A stretch of 11,594 bases of DNA. It comes from DIGJ01 sp031553075 (lineage in GTDB: Bacteria > Bacillota > Clostridia > Lachnospirales > Lachnospiraceae). Both the position numbers and the translations under genes were made by a program. Under the pieces are notes generated by a model that was not told the origin of the DNA, did not search any database, and saw nothing but the letters and a program-made list of their open reading frames with translations. Location: positions 1 through 11,594 of the forward strand of contig JAVBLX010000105.1 of NCBI GenBank assembly GCA_031553075.1, given 5' to 3'. Shown here piece after piece: positions 5,643-11,594 of the stretch; position 1 is the stretch's first letter, and each line of letters opens with the position of its first letter.

Positions 5643-7301
5643 ATGTTAACACAAGAAGAAAAGAATGCCTTATTAATGGTAAATGAAAAGATAAATTTTA
5701 TGATAAACAATATGATAAGAGTTATTGAACAGTTTTCTTACAAAAAGAATGAAATTTGTGAAATAATTGCTATCAAATTAAATTTAGGTAAAATTGAAGT
5801 AGAAAAACAGATAGATGAACTTAGCAGTATTAAACCAGAATTAGAAGCTTTAAATGAAAGATTTGATAGCGTTTTAAATATTGATTCAGATATTTCTGAT
5901 GTCTACAAGTCATTTTTACAGTTTGAATTTATAACTTATAACTGGGATTTGCCTTACACAACTGATTATTATAAGAAAATATTTTTGGCTTTTTTGGAAA
6001 GGGAAACTATTACACGTGTTTTACCAACAGATGCAAATGTTATACAAGAAATTTGTAATGTGTATTATAATTACATAAACATTTTTCAAGAGTTAAAAAA
6101 CAAAATGTCATCTCTTGATATTATTAACAAAATAAAAAATATTAATGGCAACATCGTAATGGTTGGTGCAAATGGATCAGGAAAGAGTAGTTTTGCCAGA
6201 CAACTAAAGGGCAAAATATCAACAAATAGCTTAACTATTTTATCGGCACAACATTTACTTATTTATTCCCGGCCGGAAACATTGCCAACATCTGGAGACG
6301 AAATTCAAAAAGTCAGAGATTATCAATCACAAAATAAAATGGGAGATGATTCAAATTTTATTAATAATATAACTTCGGATTTAAATCAATTAGTAAATGC
6401 TCTCTTATCACAACACATTGAATGCGCGATAAAATATCAAGCTGGTGCTGAAAAGGAGGAAACTCTACTTGAAAAAACATCAAAATTGTGGCATGAGTTA
6501 ATAGATCATCGTTCGCTTAATTTTGAAGGTAGCCGTATAATTGTTGAAACAGCTGATAAACAAGAGTATTCTTTTAATAATTTAAGTGATGGTGAAAAGG
6601 CAATATTCTATTACATTGGTCATATACTTTTAGCAACTGAAAACTCATATATCCTTATTGACGAACCGGAAAATCATTTGCACCTCGCAATTTGCAATAA
6701 ATTGTGGGATAAACTTGAGTCAATCAGAACAGATTGTAGTTTTATTTATTTAACACACAATCTTGATTTTGCCATGTCTAGAACAAATTCAACAACTATT
6801 TGGAACAAAGAGTTTACCGCTCCAGCACACTGGGACTTTGAAATATTAGATTTAGATTTAGTCATTCCAGAGGGTATGCTATTGGAAATAGCAGGAAGCA
6901 GAAAAGACATATGTTTTTGTGAAGGTAAAAATAAGGATAGCTTGGACTATAAATTATATTCTATATTATTAGAGGATTATACGGTCATTCCTGCTGGTGG
7001 ACATAGAGAAGTTATAGATTATACAAATGCTTACAATAAATTACCGCTGTTTAGTCGTAAGGCAATTGGTATAATTGATGGGGATTGCCATTTGTCAGAG
7101 CAAATTCAAAAATGGAGAGAATGTAAAGTTTATACAATTTCAGTAAACGAGATTGAAAATTTACTATGTGATGAAATGATTTTGCAAGCAGCAATTTCTC
7201 AATTTTGTTCTGGCGATAATGCAATAGATAATTTTTATATGTCTTTTTGGAAAGAATATGATTCTAATAAAAGAACAACAATCAATTTGGTATGTAAATA
7301 A
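5643..7301 (+). CDS. ABC-type ATPase fused to DUF4435/TOPRIM-like domain (PARIS/OLD-like), frameshifted
   Basis: Residues are counted from the upstream ATG at 5634. The first 165 residues are helical, possibly coiled-coil. An ABC ATPase domain follows: Walker A GANGSGKSS (178-186), signature LSDGEK (317-322), Walker B YILIDEPENHLH (339-350) and a switch histidine in LTHNLDFA (His375). From about residue 423 a DUF4435/TOPRIM-like domain begins with FCEGKNKD (Glu430), IIDGDCH (Asp482, Asp484) and EIENLL (506-511), the metal-binding pattern expected of a nuclease. Merged AriA-AriB (PARIS) proteins combine the same two domains; in those systems phage triggers release a toxic TOPRIM nuclease. The start at 5643 is preferred because AAAGGA then lies 8 bases upstream. 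A +1 frame change near 7265-7295 ends the frame early; the C-terminus continues to 7641. Confidence 0.72.
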   Translation: MLTQEEKNALLMVNEKINFMINNMIRVIEQFSYKKNEICEIIAIKLNLGKIEVEKQIDELSSIKPELEALNERFDSVLNIDSDISDVYKSFLQFEFITYNWDLPYTTDYYKKIFLAFLERETITRVLPTDANVIQEICNVYYNYINIFQELKNKMSSLDIINKIKNINGNIVMVGANGSGKSSFARQLKGKISTNSLTILSAQHLLIYSRPETLPTSGDEIQKVRDYQSQNKMGDDSNFINNITSDLNQLVNALLSQHIECAIKYQAGAEKEETLLEKTSKLWHELIDHRSLNFEGSRIIVETADKQEYSFNNLSDGEKAIFYYIGHILLATENSYILIDEPENHLHLAICNKLWDKLESIRTDCSFIYLTHNLDFAMSRTNSTTIWNKEFTAPAHWDFEILDLDLVIPEGMLLEIAGSRKDICFCEGKNKDSLDYKLYSILLEDYTVIPAGGHREVIDYTNAYNKLPLFSRKAIGIIDGDCHLSEQIQKWRECKVYTISVNEIENLLCDEMILQAAISQFCSGDNAIDNFYMSFWKEYDSNKRTTINLVCK

Positions 7302-7641
7302 TTACATTAATAATAAATTTAAAGAAAATTTTTTGCATGAAAAACGAAATCTTGAAATTCTAAAGGCAGAATTATGTAATATTACATCAGCTGAGGAAAT
7401 AGATAAATTGTATAATGAAAGATTGCAACTTCTTTCAAATATTATCTCAGAAAAAAATTATGAATTAGGACTTTGTCAAGCGAATTTTAAGGGTAAGCTG
7501 ACAGGATATATTGCTAAAAATACTATTGTTGATAAGTATGCGGATAGAGTATTAGATTTAATAAAAAAAGATAAAGAATTATCAAAGAAAATATTTGACA
7601 AATATTTATCCTACTTTATATACCATGGGGATGAGTTATAG
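7258..7641 (+). pseudogene. Frameshifted C-terminal part of the ATPase-DUF4435 protein
   Basis: This frame overlaps the end of the preceding one by 44 bases and continues as a charged helical segment of about 115 residues (YINNKFKENFLHEKR, then FKGKLTGYIAKNT, ending LSYFIYHGDEL). DUF4435-type domains normally have about this much sequence after the EIENLL motif, so it is read as the missing C-terminus, not a separate gene. The ATG at 7258 lacks a ribosome binding site. One extra base in the A-rich stretch TAATAAAAGAACAACAATC, or a nearby indel, would explain the break. Confidence 0.6.
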
Positions 7642-7685
7642 GGTTCTTGTTTATTAGCTCAAATATATAGCGATTTGTTTCATTT

Positions 7686-7700
7686 TTAATTACTAATTAA
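7686..7700. promoter_or_regulatory. Perfect 15-base palindrome upstream of the three-gene operon
   Basis: TTAATTA-C-TAATTAA is a perfect inverted repeat with one central base. It sits in the 119-base spacer before the 28-codon ORF, between weak promoter-like boxes (TTGTTT at 7675-7680 and TAAGAT at 7698-7703; also TATTAT/TATAAC around 7721-7729). It could be an operator, but AT-only palindromes arise easily in sequence this AT-rich. Confidence 0.3.
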
Positions 7701-7760
7701 GATGAAGTATTCATTATCCATATTATAACAAGCTGAAAATCAAAACTGTGGGTTGGAAAT

Positions 7761-7847
7761 ATGAATGAAGATTACACAAGACTAAGAAGGATATCTGAAA
7801 TACCATCTCTAAGAAGTCAATTGAGGCCAGAAAAGCGAGCGAGGTGA
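7761..7847 (+). CDS. Possible 28-residue basic leader peptide of the three-gene operon
   Basis: ATG at 7761 opens 28 codons (MNEDYTRLRRISEIPSLRSQ, then LRPEKRAR) ending TGA at 7845-7847, 4 bases before the next gene's ATG. The product is strongly basic. The upstream GGA (7755-7757) is a poor ribosome binding site. The ORF contains the GAGGTGA that serves the next gene, so its translation would be coupled to it. It could be a leader, a small partner or antitoxin-like peptide, or a truncated gene end. No family is recognised. Confidence 0.35.
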   Translation: MNEDYTRLRRISEIPSLRSQLRPEKRAR

Positions 7848-7851
7848 TTAC

Positions 7852-8568
7852 ATGTCATATAAAACATACTTGTGGATCGAAGATCGGAAAGGCAAAGCCA
7901 GTTACACTTTCTGGCAAATACTAATGCAGCAGCTTTGCCCTGACGTAATTGTTGAAAGCAAGAAAAATAATAGTGAATTAGTTAAAGCGGTAAAGGCATT
8001 GACGGACAAGTATAACAAGTACATTATCATCTTTGATAATTCCTTTGATAATGTACAACTATACAAGGAGCAAAAGATATTAAAGACATCTGTTGATAAT
8101 AGGGATAATGTATTTATGTTAAATCTTATTTGTTTTGAATTCACCTTATTGGAATTTGATAAAATTATCAGTTGGATCTACGCATCAGATGATGAATTTT
8201 TAACAAAACGTTCTGATGCAATCAGAGCCAGAAAACAGTTGATTGAAGCGCTGTCTTCTGGCGACTTGAATTATAAAACGCTTCAGGAAGTGACGGAATA
8301 TGACGCTAATATAGATAATCATAATATAGAGCAGTTATCTGCAAAACTCTTATTTGATTTAACAAGAAATACTGGCTTCGAAGTTACGAAAGGGGTTATT
8401 GGAGACTGTTGGATAAAATCATGTTGTGACTGGCTGGGCAAACATAGCGATGACATCTGTGGTTTGGAAAATACCAGATTGTCTATTGCAGATAAAATGA
8501 AGCTTATTTATGTTGGAACATCATTAGAACAGGAATTTTCAAAAGTTGGATTGGAGGTATCACTATGA
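7852..8568 (+). CDS. Uncharacterised protein with TOPRIM-like layout, first gene of three-gene system
   Basis: The family of this 238-residue soluble protein is not recognised. The first 110 residues read as alternating strands and helices: strand TYLWIED (5-11; Glu10, Asp11), helix to 29, strand DVIVES (31-36), helix to 50, strand KYIIIFDNSFDN (56-67; Asp62, Asp66), then LICFEFTLLEFDKI (92-105; Glu96, Glu101). An acidic pair, a D-rich loop and a late E-rich strand resemble DUF4435/TOPRIM nucleases, including the one in the upstream gene. The C-terminal half is helical with a cysteine cluster (GDCWIKSCCDW, 184-194). A GAGGTG ribosome binding site supports the start. Its stop overlaps the next start by 4 bases. 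The nuclease role is inference from pattern only. Confidence 0.75.
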   Translation: MSYKTYLWIEDRKGKASYTFWQILMQQLCPDVIVESKKNNSELVKAVKALTDKYNKYIIIFDNSFDNVQLYKEQKILKTSVDNRDNVFMLNLICFEFTLLEFDKIISWIYASDDEFLTKRSDAIRARKQLIEALSSGDLNYKTLQEVTEYDANIDNHNIEQLSAKLLFDLTRNTGFEVTKGVIGDCWIKSCCDWLGKHSDDICGLENTRLSIADKMKLIYVGTSLEQEFSKVGLEVSL

Positions 8569-9008
8569 TTACCATTTATAAGGACAAAAAGGACATACCT
8601 CAAAATATGGAATATATCGAATTGAATGATTTATTCTTTAATAAAAATACCGCAGCAAAGTTAGATGATTATGCCGAAGAAATTGTAGAAAAGATTGATG
8701 GCGTAAAATTAGTTAGCAAATATAAAATCAAATCAAAGTTCAACGGAGTTATGCTGGATGTGGATTGTTTATCCACAGGATGCAAGACCGTTTTGAATGT
8801 ATTATATTTTCCAGATAAAGTTTTTTGCCTTAAGGAATGTGGGGATAACGCTTTAGAAGTATTGTACGATTTGGGAGATGGTTCTGTATATAGTGATTAC
8901 GAATTAATTCCATTTGATATGAGTGAAGTTAAAGTATACTTTGGTATGCAAAGCAAGATAATTAATGATTATGAAACATTAAAGGAGTGGTGGAACAATG
9001 AAGAGTAA
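8565..9008 (+). CDS. DUF4869-like protein, second gene of three-gene system
   Basis: The 147-residue soluble protein begins MITIYKDKKDIP and contains LDVDCLSTGCKTVLNVLYFP (64-83) followed by ECGDNALEVLYDLGDG (91-106). This resembles the DUF4869 family of small clostridial proteins, in which an LSxGCKT block and an ECGxNAL block are typical; the assignment is from memory of the pattern and is moderate. GGAGGT at 8553-8558 and an ATGA overlap with the previous gene mark tight translational coupling. Its own end overlaps the third gene by 11 bases. No catalytic motif is evident, so a structural, sensor or specificity role in a complex is more likely than an enzyme. Function is unknown. Confidence 0.75.
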   Translation: MITIYKDKKDIPQNMEYIELNDLFFNKNTAAKLDDYAEEIVEKIDGVKLVSKYKIKSKFNGVMLDVDCLSTGCKTVLNVLYFPDKVFCLKECGDNALEVLYDLGDGSVYSDYELIPFDMSEVKVYFGMQSKIINDYETLKEWWNNEE

Positions 9009-9426
9009 ACCTATCGTAATGGATCATTTTTCAACGGTTCATACTTCATATTTTGTCAATTTTAAATTTTCAACTAATATTACAATTTTAACTGGTTTAT
9101 CTGCAACTGGAAAAACTGCATCTTTCTCATTTATTAAAGAGTGCATGGCAATTAATCCTGATATTTTATGCTTAAATTATCTGGATTACCAGAAGGATAT
9201 TAAAGAAATTGTAAAGCAGGCAGAAGGAAAGTTAATTGTAATTGATAATGCCGATATTTTGTTGAATGATGAAACAAGAAAGTATATTTCTCTTGATGAC
9301 AAGAATCAGTACCTTATTATTGGGCGTAATCCAAAGAATCTGTTTGCAATGAAGGAAAATTTATTTGAACTGGTAAGTAAAAAAAACGGCGAGCAGACTG
9401 AGTTTCAAATTGTATCGTATCTGTAG
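8998..9426 (+). CDS. Minimal P-loop ATPase, third gene of three-gene system
   Basis: At 142 residues this is a very small AAA-like nucleotide-binding protein. Walker A is GLSATGKT (33-40), preceded by strand NITILT. Walker B is LIVIDNAD (79-86) with Asp83 and Asp86. A third strand YLIIGRNP (105-112) may be the sensor strand. It lacks an ABC signature and the lid domain of larger AAA proteins, so it probably acts only in a complex with its operon partners. AAAGGAG at 8981-8987 is the ribosome binding site, 10 bases before ATG, inside the previous gene. A hairpin terminator follows the stop by 14 bases, so this is the last gene of the operon. Confidence 0.75.
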   Translation: MKSKPIVMDHFSTVHTSYFVNFKFSTNITILTGLSATGKTASFSFIKECMAINPDILCLNYLDYQKDIKEIVKQAEGKLIVIDNADILLNDETRKYISLDDKNQYLIIGRNPKNLFAMKENLFELVSKKNGEQTEFQIVSYL

Positions 9427-9440
9427 ATAAATAACTGAAA

Positions 9441-9483
9441 AAAGCTGATACATAACGATGCTTAGTCGGAATGTATCGGCTTT
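9441..9483. terminator. Bidirectional hairpin terminator ending the three-gene operon
   Basis: AAAGCTGATACAT (9441-9453) pairs with ATGTATCGGCTTT (9471-9483) with one mismatch. On the minus strand the stem is followed by a run of six T, so it best fits termination of the minus-strand gene tail that ends at 9498. On the plus strand it ends in CTTTCTCTGCTTTT and can also stop transcription from the operon. Confidence 0.75.
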
Positions 9484-9497
9484 CTCTGCTTTTGCTA

Positions 9498-9752
9498 TTA
9501 TTTCGTCTCTACCTCTACAGTACCCGGTTCCACCACATTCGGCTCTGTAGTAGTGCTTGGCTGCTGGGTATTTGACTCAAGATAAGCCAATATCCCTTCC
9601 AAAATCCCCTTCGCCATCAACTCCTGATACGCATCCGTCCCCAGCTTTTCTGCTTCATCATAATTAGACAAAAAACCACACTCGGATTCTGTTTCATAAA
9701 GACTAAAAATGCACTCGTAATGAATAATTCTAATGATTACTTGCGGTCCACT
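9498..9752 (-). pseudogene. Duplicated gene tail, copy B (unknown family)
   Basis: An 84-codon open stretch ends in TAA at 9498-9500 and is preceded by an in-frame TGA at 9753-9755, with no plausible start codon. It reads ECGFLSNYDEAEKLGT, AYQELMAKGILEGILAYLES and a Pro/Thr/Glu-rich tail ending VEVETK. It is clearly homologous to copy A (5009-5245) in the same orientation, with nucleotide similarity best over 9568-9710. Its own terminator (9441-9483) is retained. It is the 3' end of a gene whose 5' part is missing, possibly removed by the adjacent insertion sequence. Confidence 0.55.
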
Positions 9753-9806
9753 TCAAAATACAACGCATTTAGAAATACGATTATATTTTAGCCTGAACTT
9801 CCCGAA

Positions 9807-9832
9807 TTATTACGACTCAATAGCCGTAATAA
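9807..9832. repeat. Inverted repeat TTATTACG / CGTAATAA near the IS left end
   Basis: TTATTACG (9807-9814) and CGTAATAA (9825-9832) form a perfect 8-bp stem with a 10-base loop. It lies in the noncoding strip between copy B and the transposase promoter, close to the probable left end of the insertion sequence. It may block read-in transcription or bind transposase. Confidence 0.45.
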
Positions 9833-9862
9833 ATTAAAAAAAGTGCATAAAATTAACGTTTA

Positions 9863-9905
9863 GCCGCATTTTTCACTTGCAAAAGTGCGGCATCTTTGAT
9901 ATAAT
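9863..9905 (+). promoter_or_regulatory. Transposase promoter overlapping an inverted repeat
   Basis: TTGCAA (9877-9882), 17 bases, then TATAAT (9900-9905) preceded by TG (extended -10) gives a convincing promoter. GCCGCATTTTT (9863-9873) and AAAAGTGCGGC (9881-9891) form a hairpin with one T-G pair, and its loop holds most of the -35 box. A protein bound there, or cruciform formation, would compete with RNA polymerase, which fits autoregulation of transposase. AAGGAGG (9928-9934) is a strong ribosome binding site 7 bases before the ATG. Confidence 0.6.
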
Positions 9906-9941
9906 TATTGAGTAGGATATCATGCTCAAGGAGGCGACGAA

Positions 9942-11594
9942 ATGTATCATGATTTTTTAGTTAACATCCCAAAAGATTCAAAAAACATCTCTTACAACAG
10001 ACGTAAGGGAACTGTCTATATCGAGTACACATATGCAAGGCGTTATATCCCAGAAAAGAAGTATAACATTCCAAAAAGAACTACAATCGGCAAGCAGTGC
10101 CCAGAGCAGCCAGATATGATGTACCCTAACAATAGCTTCAGGAAATACTTCCCCGAGGAGGAGTTCCCGGAAAAAAGAGAGAACGTTTCGCATAGCAGTT
10201 GCTTAAGAGTAGGCGGATTCTTTGTCATGAAAAAGATTATGGACGATTATGAATTGCCACAGATGCTCTCCAAGTACTGGAATGAAAAAGGAAGAGGGCT
10301 CTTTCTGGATATGGCTGCATATTCTATCATCTGCGAGAACAATGCTGCTCAGTATTATCCTGATTATGCATACAACCACCCTCTGCTTACCACGAACCAG
10401 CACGTTTATAGTGACTCGACAATAAGCCGCTTCCTATCCGAAATCTCAGATGATGACCGCGTTGGATTCTTGAATGATTGGAATGCAAAAAGAGACCATA
10501 ATGAACGGATTTACATTTCTTATGATGCTACCAATAAAAACTGTCAGTCTGGCTGTATAGATATGGCAGAATTCGGACATCCAAAAGTGGACATTGGTGC
10601 ACCTATAATCAACTATGCTATCGCTTATGATGTAAATAATCAGGAGCCGCTTTTCTACGAGGATTATCCTGGCAGCATTGTTGACACCTCGCAGCTTAAA
10701 TATATGCTTGAAAAAGTAAAGGCATATGGTTATAAGAACGTTGGATTCATCCTCGACAGAGGGTATTTTAGCAGGGATAACATTAATTATATCGATAGTT
10801 GTGACTACAGTTTTGTACTGATGGTAAAGGGCAGAATGGCATTTGTACGGAAACTGATTTTGGAGCATAAAGGGACATTTGAAACAAAGCGGAGCTGTGC
10901 CATAAAAGAATTCGAGACATATGGTATAACAGTTCCTGACGTAATGTATGCAGATGAGGAAAAAATCAGATATTTCCATCTATATCACTCAATCAGTAAG
11001 GAAAATGCGGAGAGAACCGCATTGGAAAGCAATCTTTCAAAGATGGCGGAGCAGCTTGAAAAGCATAAGGGAACAACGATGGATTTCGGCAAGATTTATG
11101 AACACTATTTCAAACTTACTTATTATTCCGTGAATGGTCAAAAGAAACTCTTTGGGTACGAAGAACGTGAAGATGTAATCGAGCAGGAATTAAGGCTATG
11201 CGGATACTATGTGATTGTAACATCCGAAAGGATGACGGCACGTGAAGCACTGCTGTTATATAAGAGTAGAGATTCATCTGAAAAGCTATTTCGGGGAGAC
11301 AAGAGTTATCTCGGGAATAATAGTCTGAGGGTATCCGGCAATGAAGCGATTGATTCAAAGATATTTATTGAATTTGTGGCACTGATTATACGCTGCAAGA
11401 TTTATACACAACTAAAAAAGCGCATGATGGAGATGGCTGCAAAACCTAACTATATGACCGTGCCGGCAGCGCTTAAAGAACTGGAAAAGATAGAAATGAT
11501 AAGGGAAGCCGATGGAACGTATCGACTGGATCATGCGATAACAGCCACGCAGAAGACCATACTTGGAGCTTTTGGAGTAGATGATAAATACATA
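9942..11594 (+). CDS. IS4/IS1634-type DDE transposase (3' end beyond window)
   Basis: A reading frame of 551 codons without a stop runs to the right edge. The DDE pattern is clear: Asp195 in YISYDATN, Asp272 in FILDRGYFS, and Glu447 inside YKSRDSSEKLFRGDK (440-454), which satisfies the Y-2-R-3-E-6-K signature of IS4-group transposases. The N-terminal 190 residues include a DNA-binding-type region, and a long insertion separates the second Asp from the Glu, as in IS1634 elements of about 550-600 residues. The length suggests that only a few codons are missing. The frame is intact with its own promoter and ribosome binding site, so the enzyme may be active. It would cut and paste its own element. 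Confidence 0.9.
   Translation, partial: MYHDFLVNIPKDSKNISYNRRKGTVYIEYTYARRYIPEKKYNIPKRTTIGKQCPEQPDMMYPNNSFRKYFPEEEFPEKRENVSHSSCLRVGGFFVMKKIMDDYELPQMLSKYWNEKGRGLFLDMAAYSIICENNAAQYYPDYAYNHPLLTTNQHVYSDSTISRFLSEISDDDRVGFLNDWNAKRDHNERIYISYDATNKNCQSGCIDMAEFGHPKVDIGAPIINYAIAYDVNNQEPLFYEDYPGSIVDTSQLKYMLEKVKAYGYKNVGFILDRGYFSRDNINYIDSCDYSFVLMVKGRMAFVRKLILEHKGTFETKRSCAIKEFETYGITVPDVMYADEEKIRYFHLYHSISKENAERTALESNLSKMAEQLEKHKGTTMDFGKIYEHYFKLTYYSVNGQKKLFGYEEREDVIEQELRLCGYYVIVTSERMTAREALLLYKSRDSSEKLFRGDKSYLGNNSLRVSGNEAIDSKIFIEFVALIIRCKIYTQLKKRMMEMAAKPNYMTVPAALKELEKIEMIREADGTYRLDHAITATQKTILGAFGVDDKYI

Larger units (their letters stand above)
9792..11594 (+). mobile_element. Insertion sequence of the IS4/IS1634 group, left part
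   Basis: The transposase at 9942 and its promoter region belong to an insertion sequence that extends past the right edge. The left terminus is not certain. The segment CCTGAACTTCCCGAATTA at 9792-9809 is a reasonable guess because copy B coding homology ends before it, but the matching right inverted repeat is outside the window. The element lies directly against the truncated copy B. Confidence 0.45.

Noticed and set aside
5507..5710. Minus-strand 67-residue frame at the ATPase start
   Set aside because: AT-rich antisense frame overlapping the ATPase N-terminus, with no ribosome binding site or recognisable content.
7258..7301. Programmed ribosomal frameshifting
   Set aside because: The change needed is +1, and no typical +1 signal (slow codon, internal Shine-Dalgarno sequence or stop-adjacent slippery codon) is visible. 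Not excluded, but unsupported.
7258..7641. A separate 127-residue gene downstream of the ATPase
   Set aside because: Its ATG lacks a ribosome binding site, it overlaps the previous frame, and its content fits the missing C-terminus of the DUF4435-type domain, so a frameshift is the simpler explanation.
5009..9752. The repeat pair 5079-5221 / 9568-9710 as att sites of an integrative element
   Set aside because: The copies are long, diverged and coding, and no integrase or tRNA end is present, so classic att sites are not supported.
10446..10979. Minus-strand 177-residue frame opposite the transposase
   Set aside because: It is antisense to a clear DDE transposase with conserved motifs, so it is a shadow of that gene.

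Overview
The window looks like a chromosome segment from a low-GC Gram-positive anaerobe of the Clostridia, most likely Lachnospiraceae. The evidence is the start of an F0F1 ATP synthase operon of the atpZ-atpI-atpB type, a Sua5/YwlC-YwlE gene pair, a DUF402 protein and Clostridia-style AGGAGG ribosome binding sites. No tRNA, rRNA or CRISPR array was seen.

Region 1 (1-4805) is conserved chromosome. On the minus strand atpZ, atpI and the first 47 codons of atpB run off the left edge, driven by a good promoter at 1023-1051. A DUF402 gene (1246-1728) is divergent on the plus strand and faces a pair of minus-strand genes, a YwlE-type protein-arginine phosphatase (2007-2474) and a Sua5-type threonylcarbamoyl-AMP synthase (2471-3550). 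A large hairpin (1841-1909) separates the convergent genes. An M50-like membrane metallopeptidase (3618-4805, minus) closes the region.

Region 2 (about 4850-9760) is an accessory island, visibly more AT-rich from about 5250. Its borders are two diverged direct copies of the same minus-strand gene tail (core 5079-5221 and 9568-9710). Between them lie two plus-strand modules that look like phage defence. The first is a fused ABC-type ATPase plus DUF4435/TOPRIM-like protein (5643-7641), resembling a merged AriA-AriB (PARIS) or OLD-type effector, broken by one frameshift near 7265-7295. The second is a tight overlapping three-gene operon (7852-9426): a 238-residue protein with a TOPRIM-like layout, a 147-residue protein that resembles DUF4869, and a minimal 142-residue P-loop ATPase. 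A 28-codon ORF precedes it and a strong hairpin terminator follows it. This three-gene operon is the best candidate for an undescribed system: it looks like the ATPase/TOPRIM division of labour of OLD, Gabija and PARIS, split into very small subunits.

Region 3 (about 9790-11594) is an insertion sequence of the IS4/IS1634 type. Its transposase (9942 to beyond the right edge) keeps the Y-2-R-3-E-6-K signature and appears intact. Its promoter overlaps an inverted repeat. Gene remnants, repeats and the IS together mark this as a rearrangement hot spot next to a conserved core.
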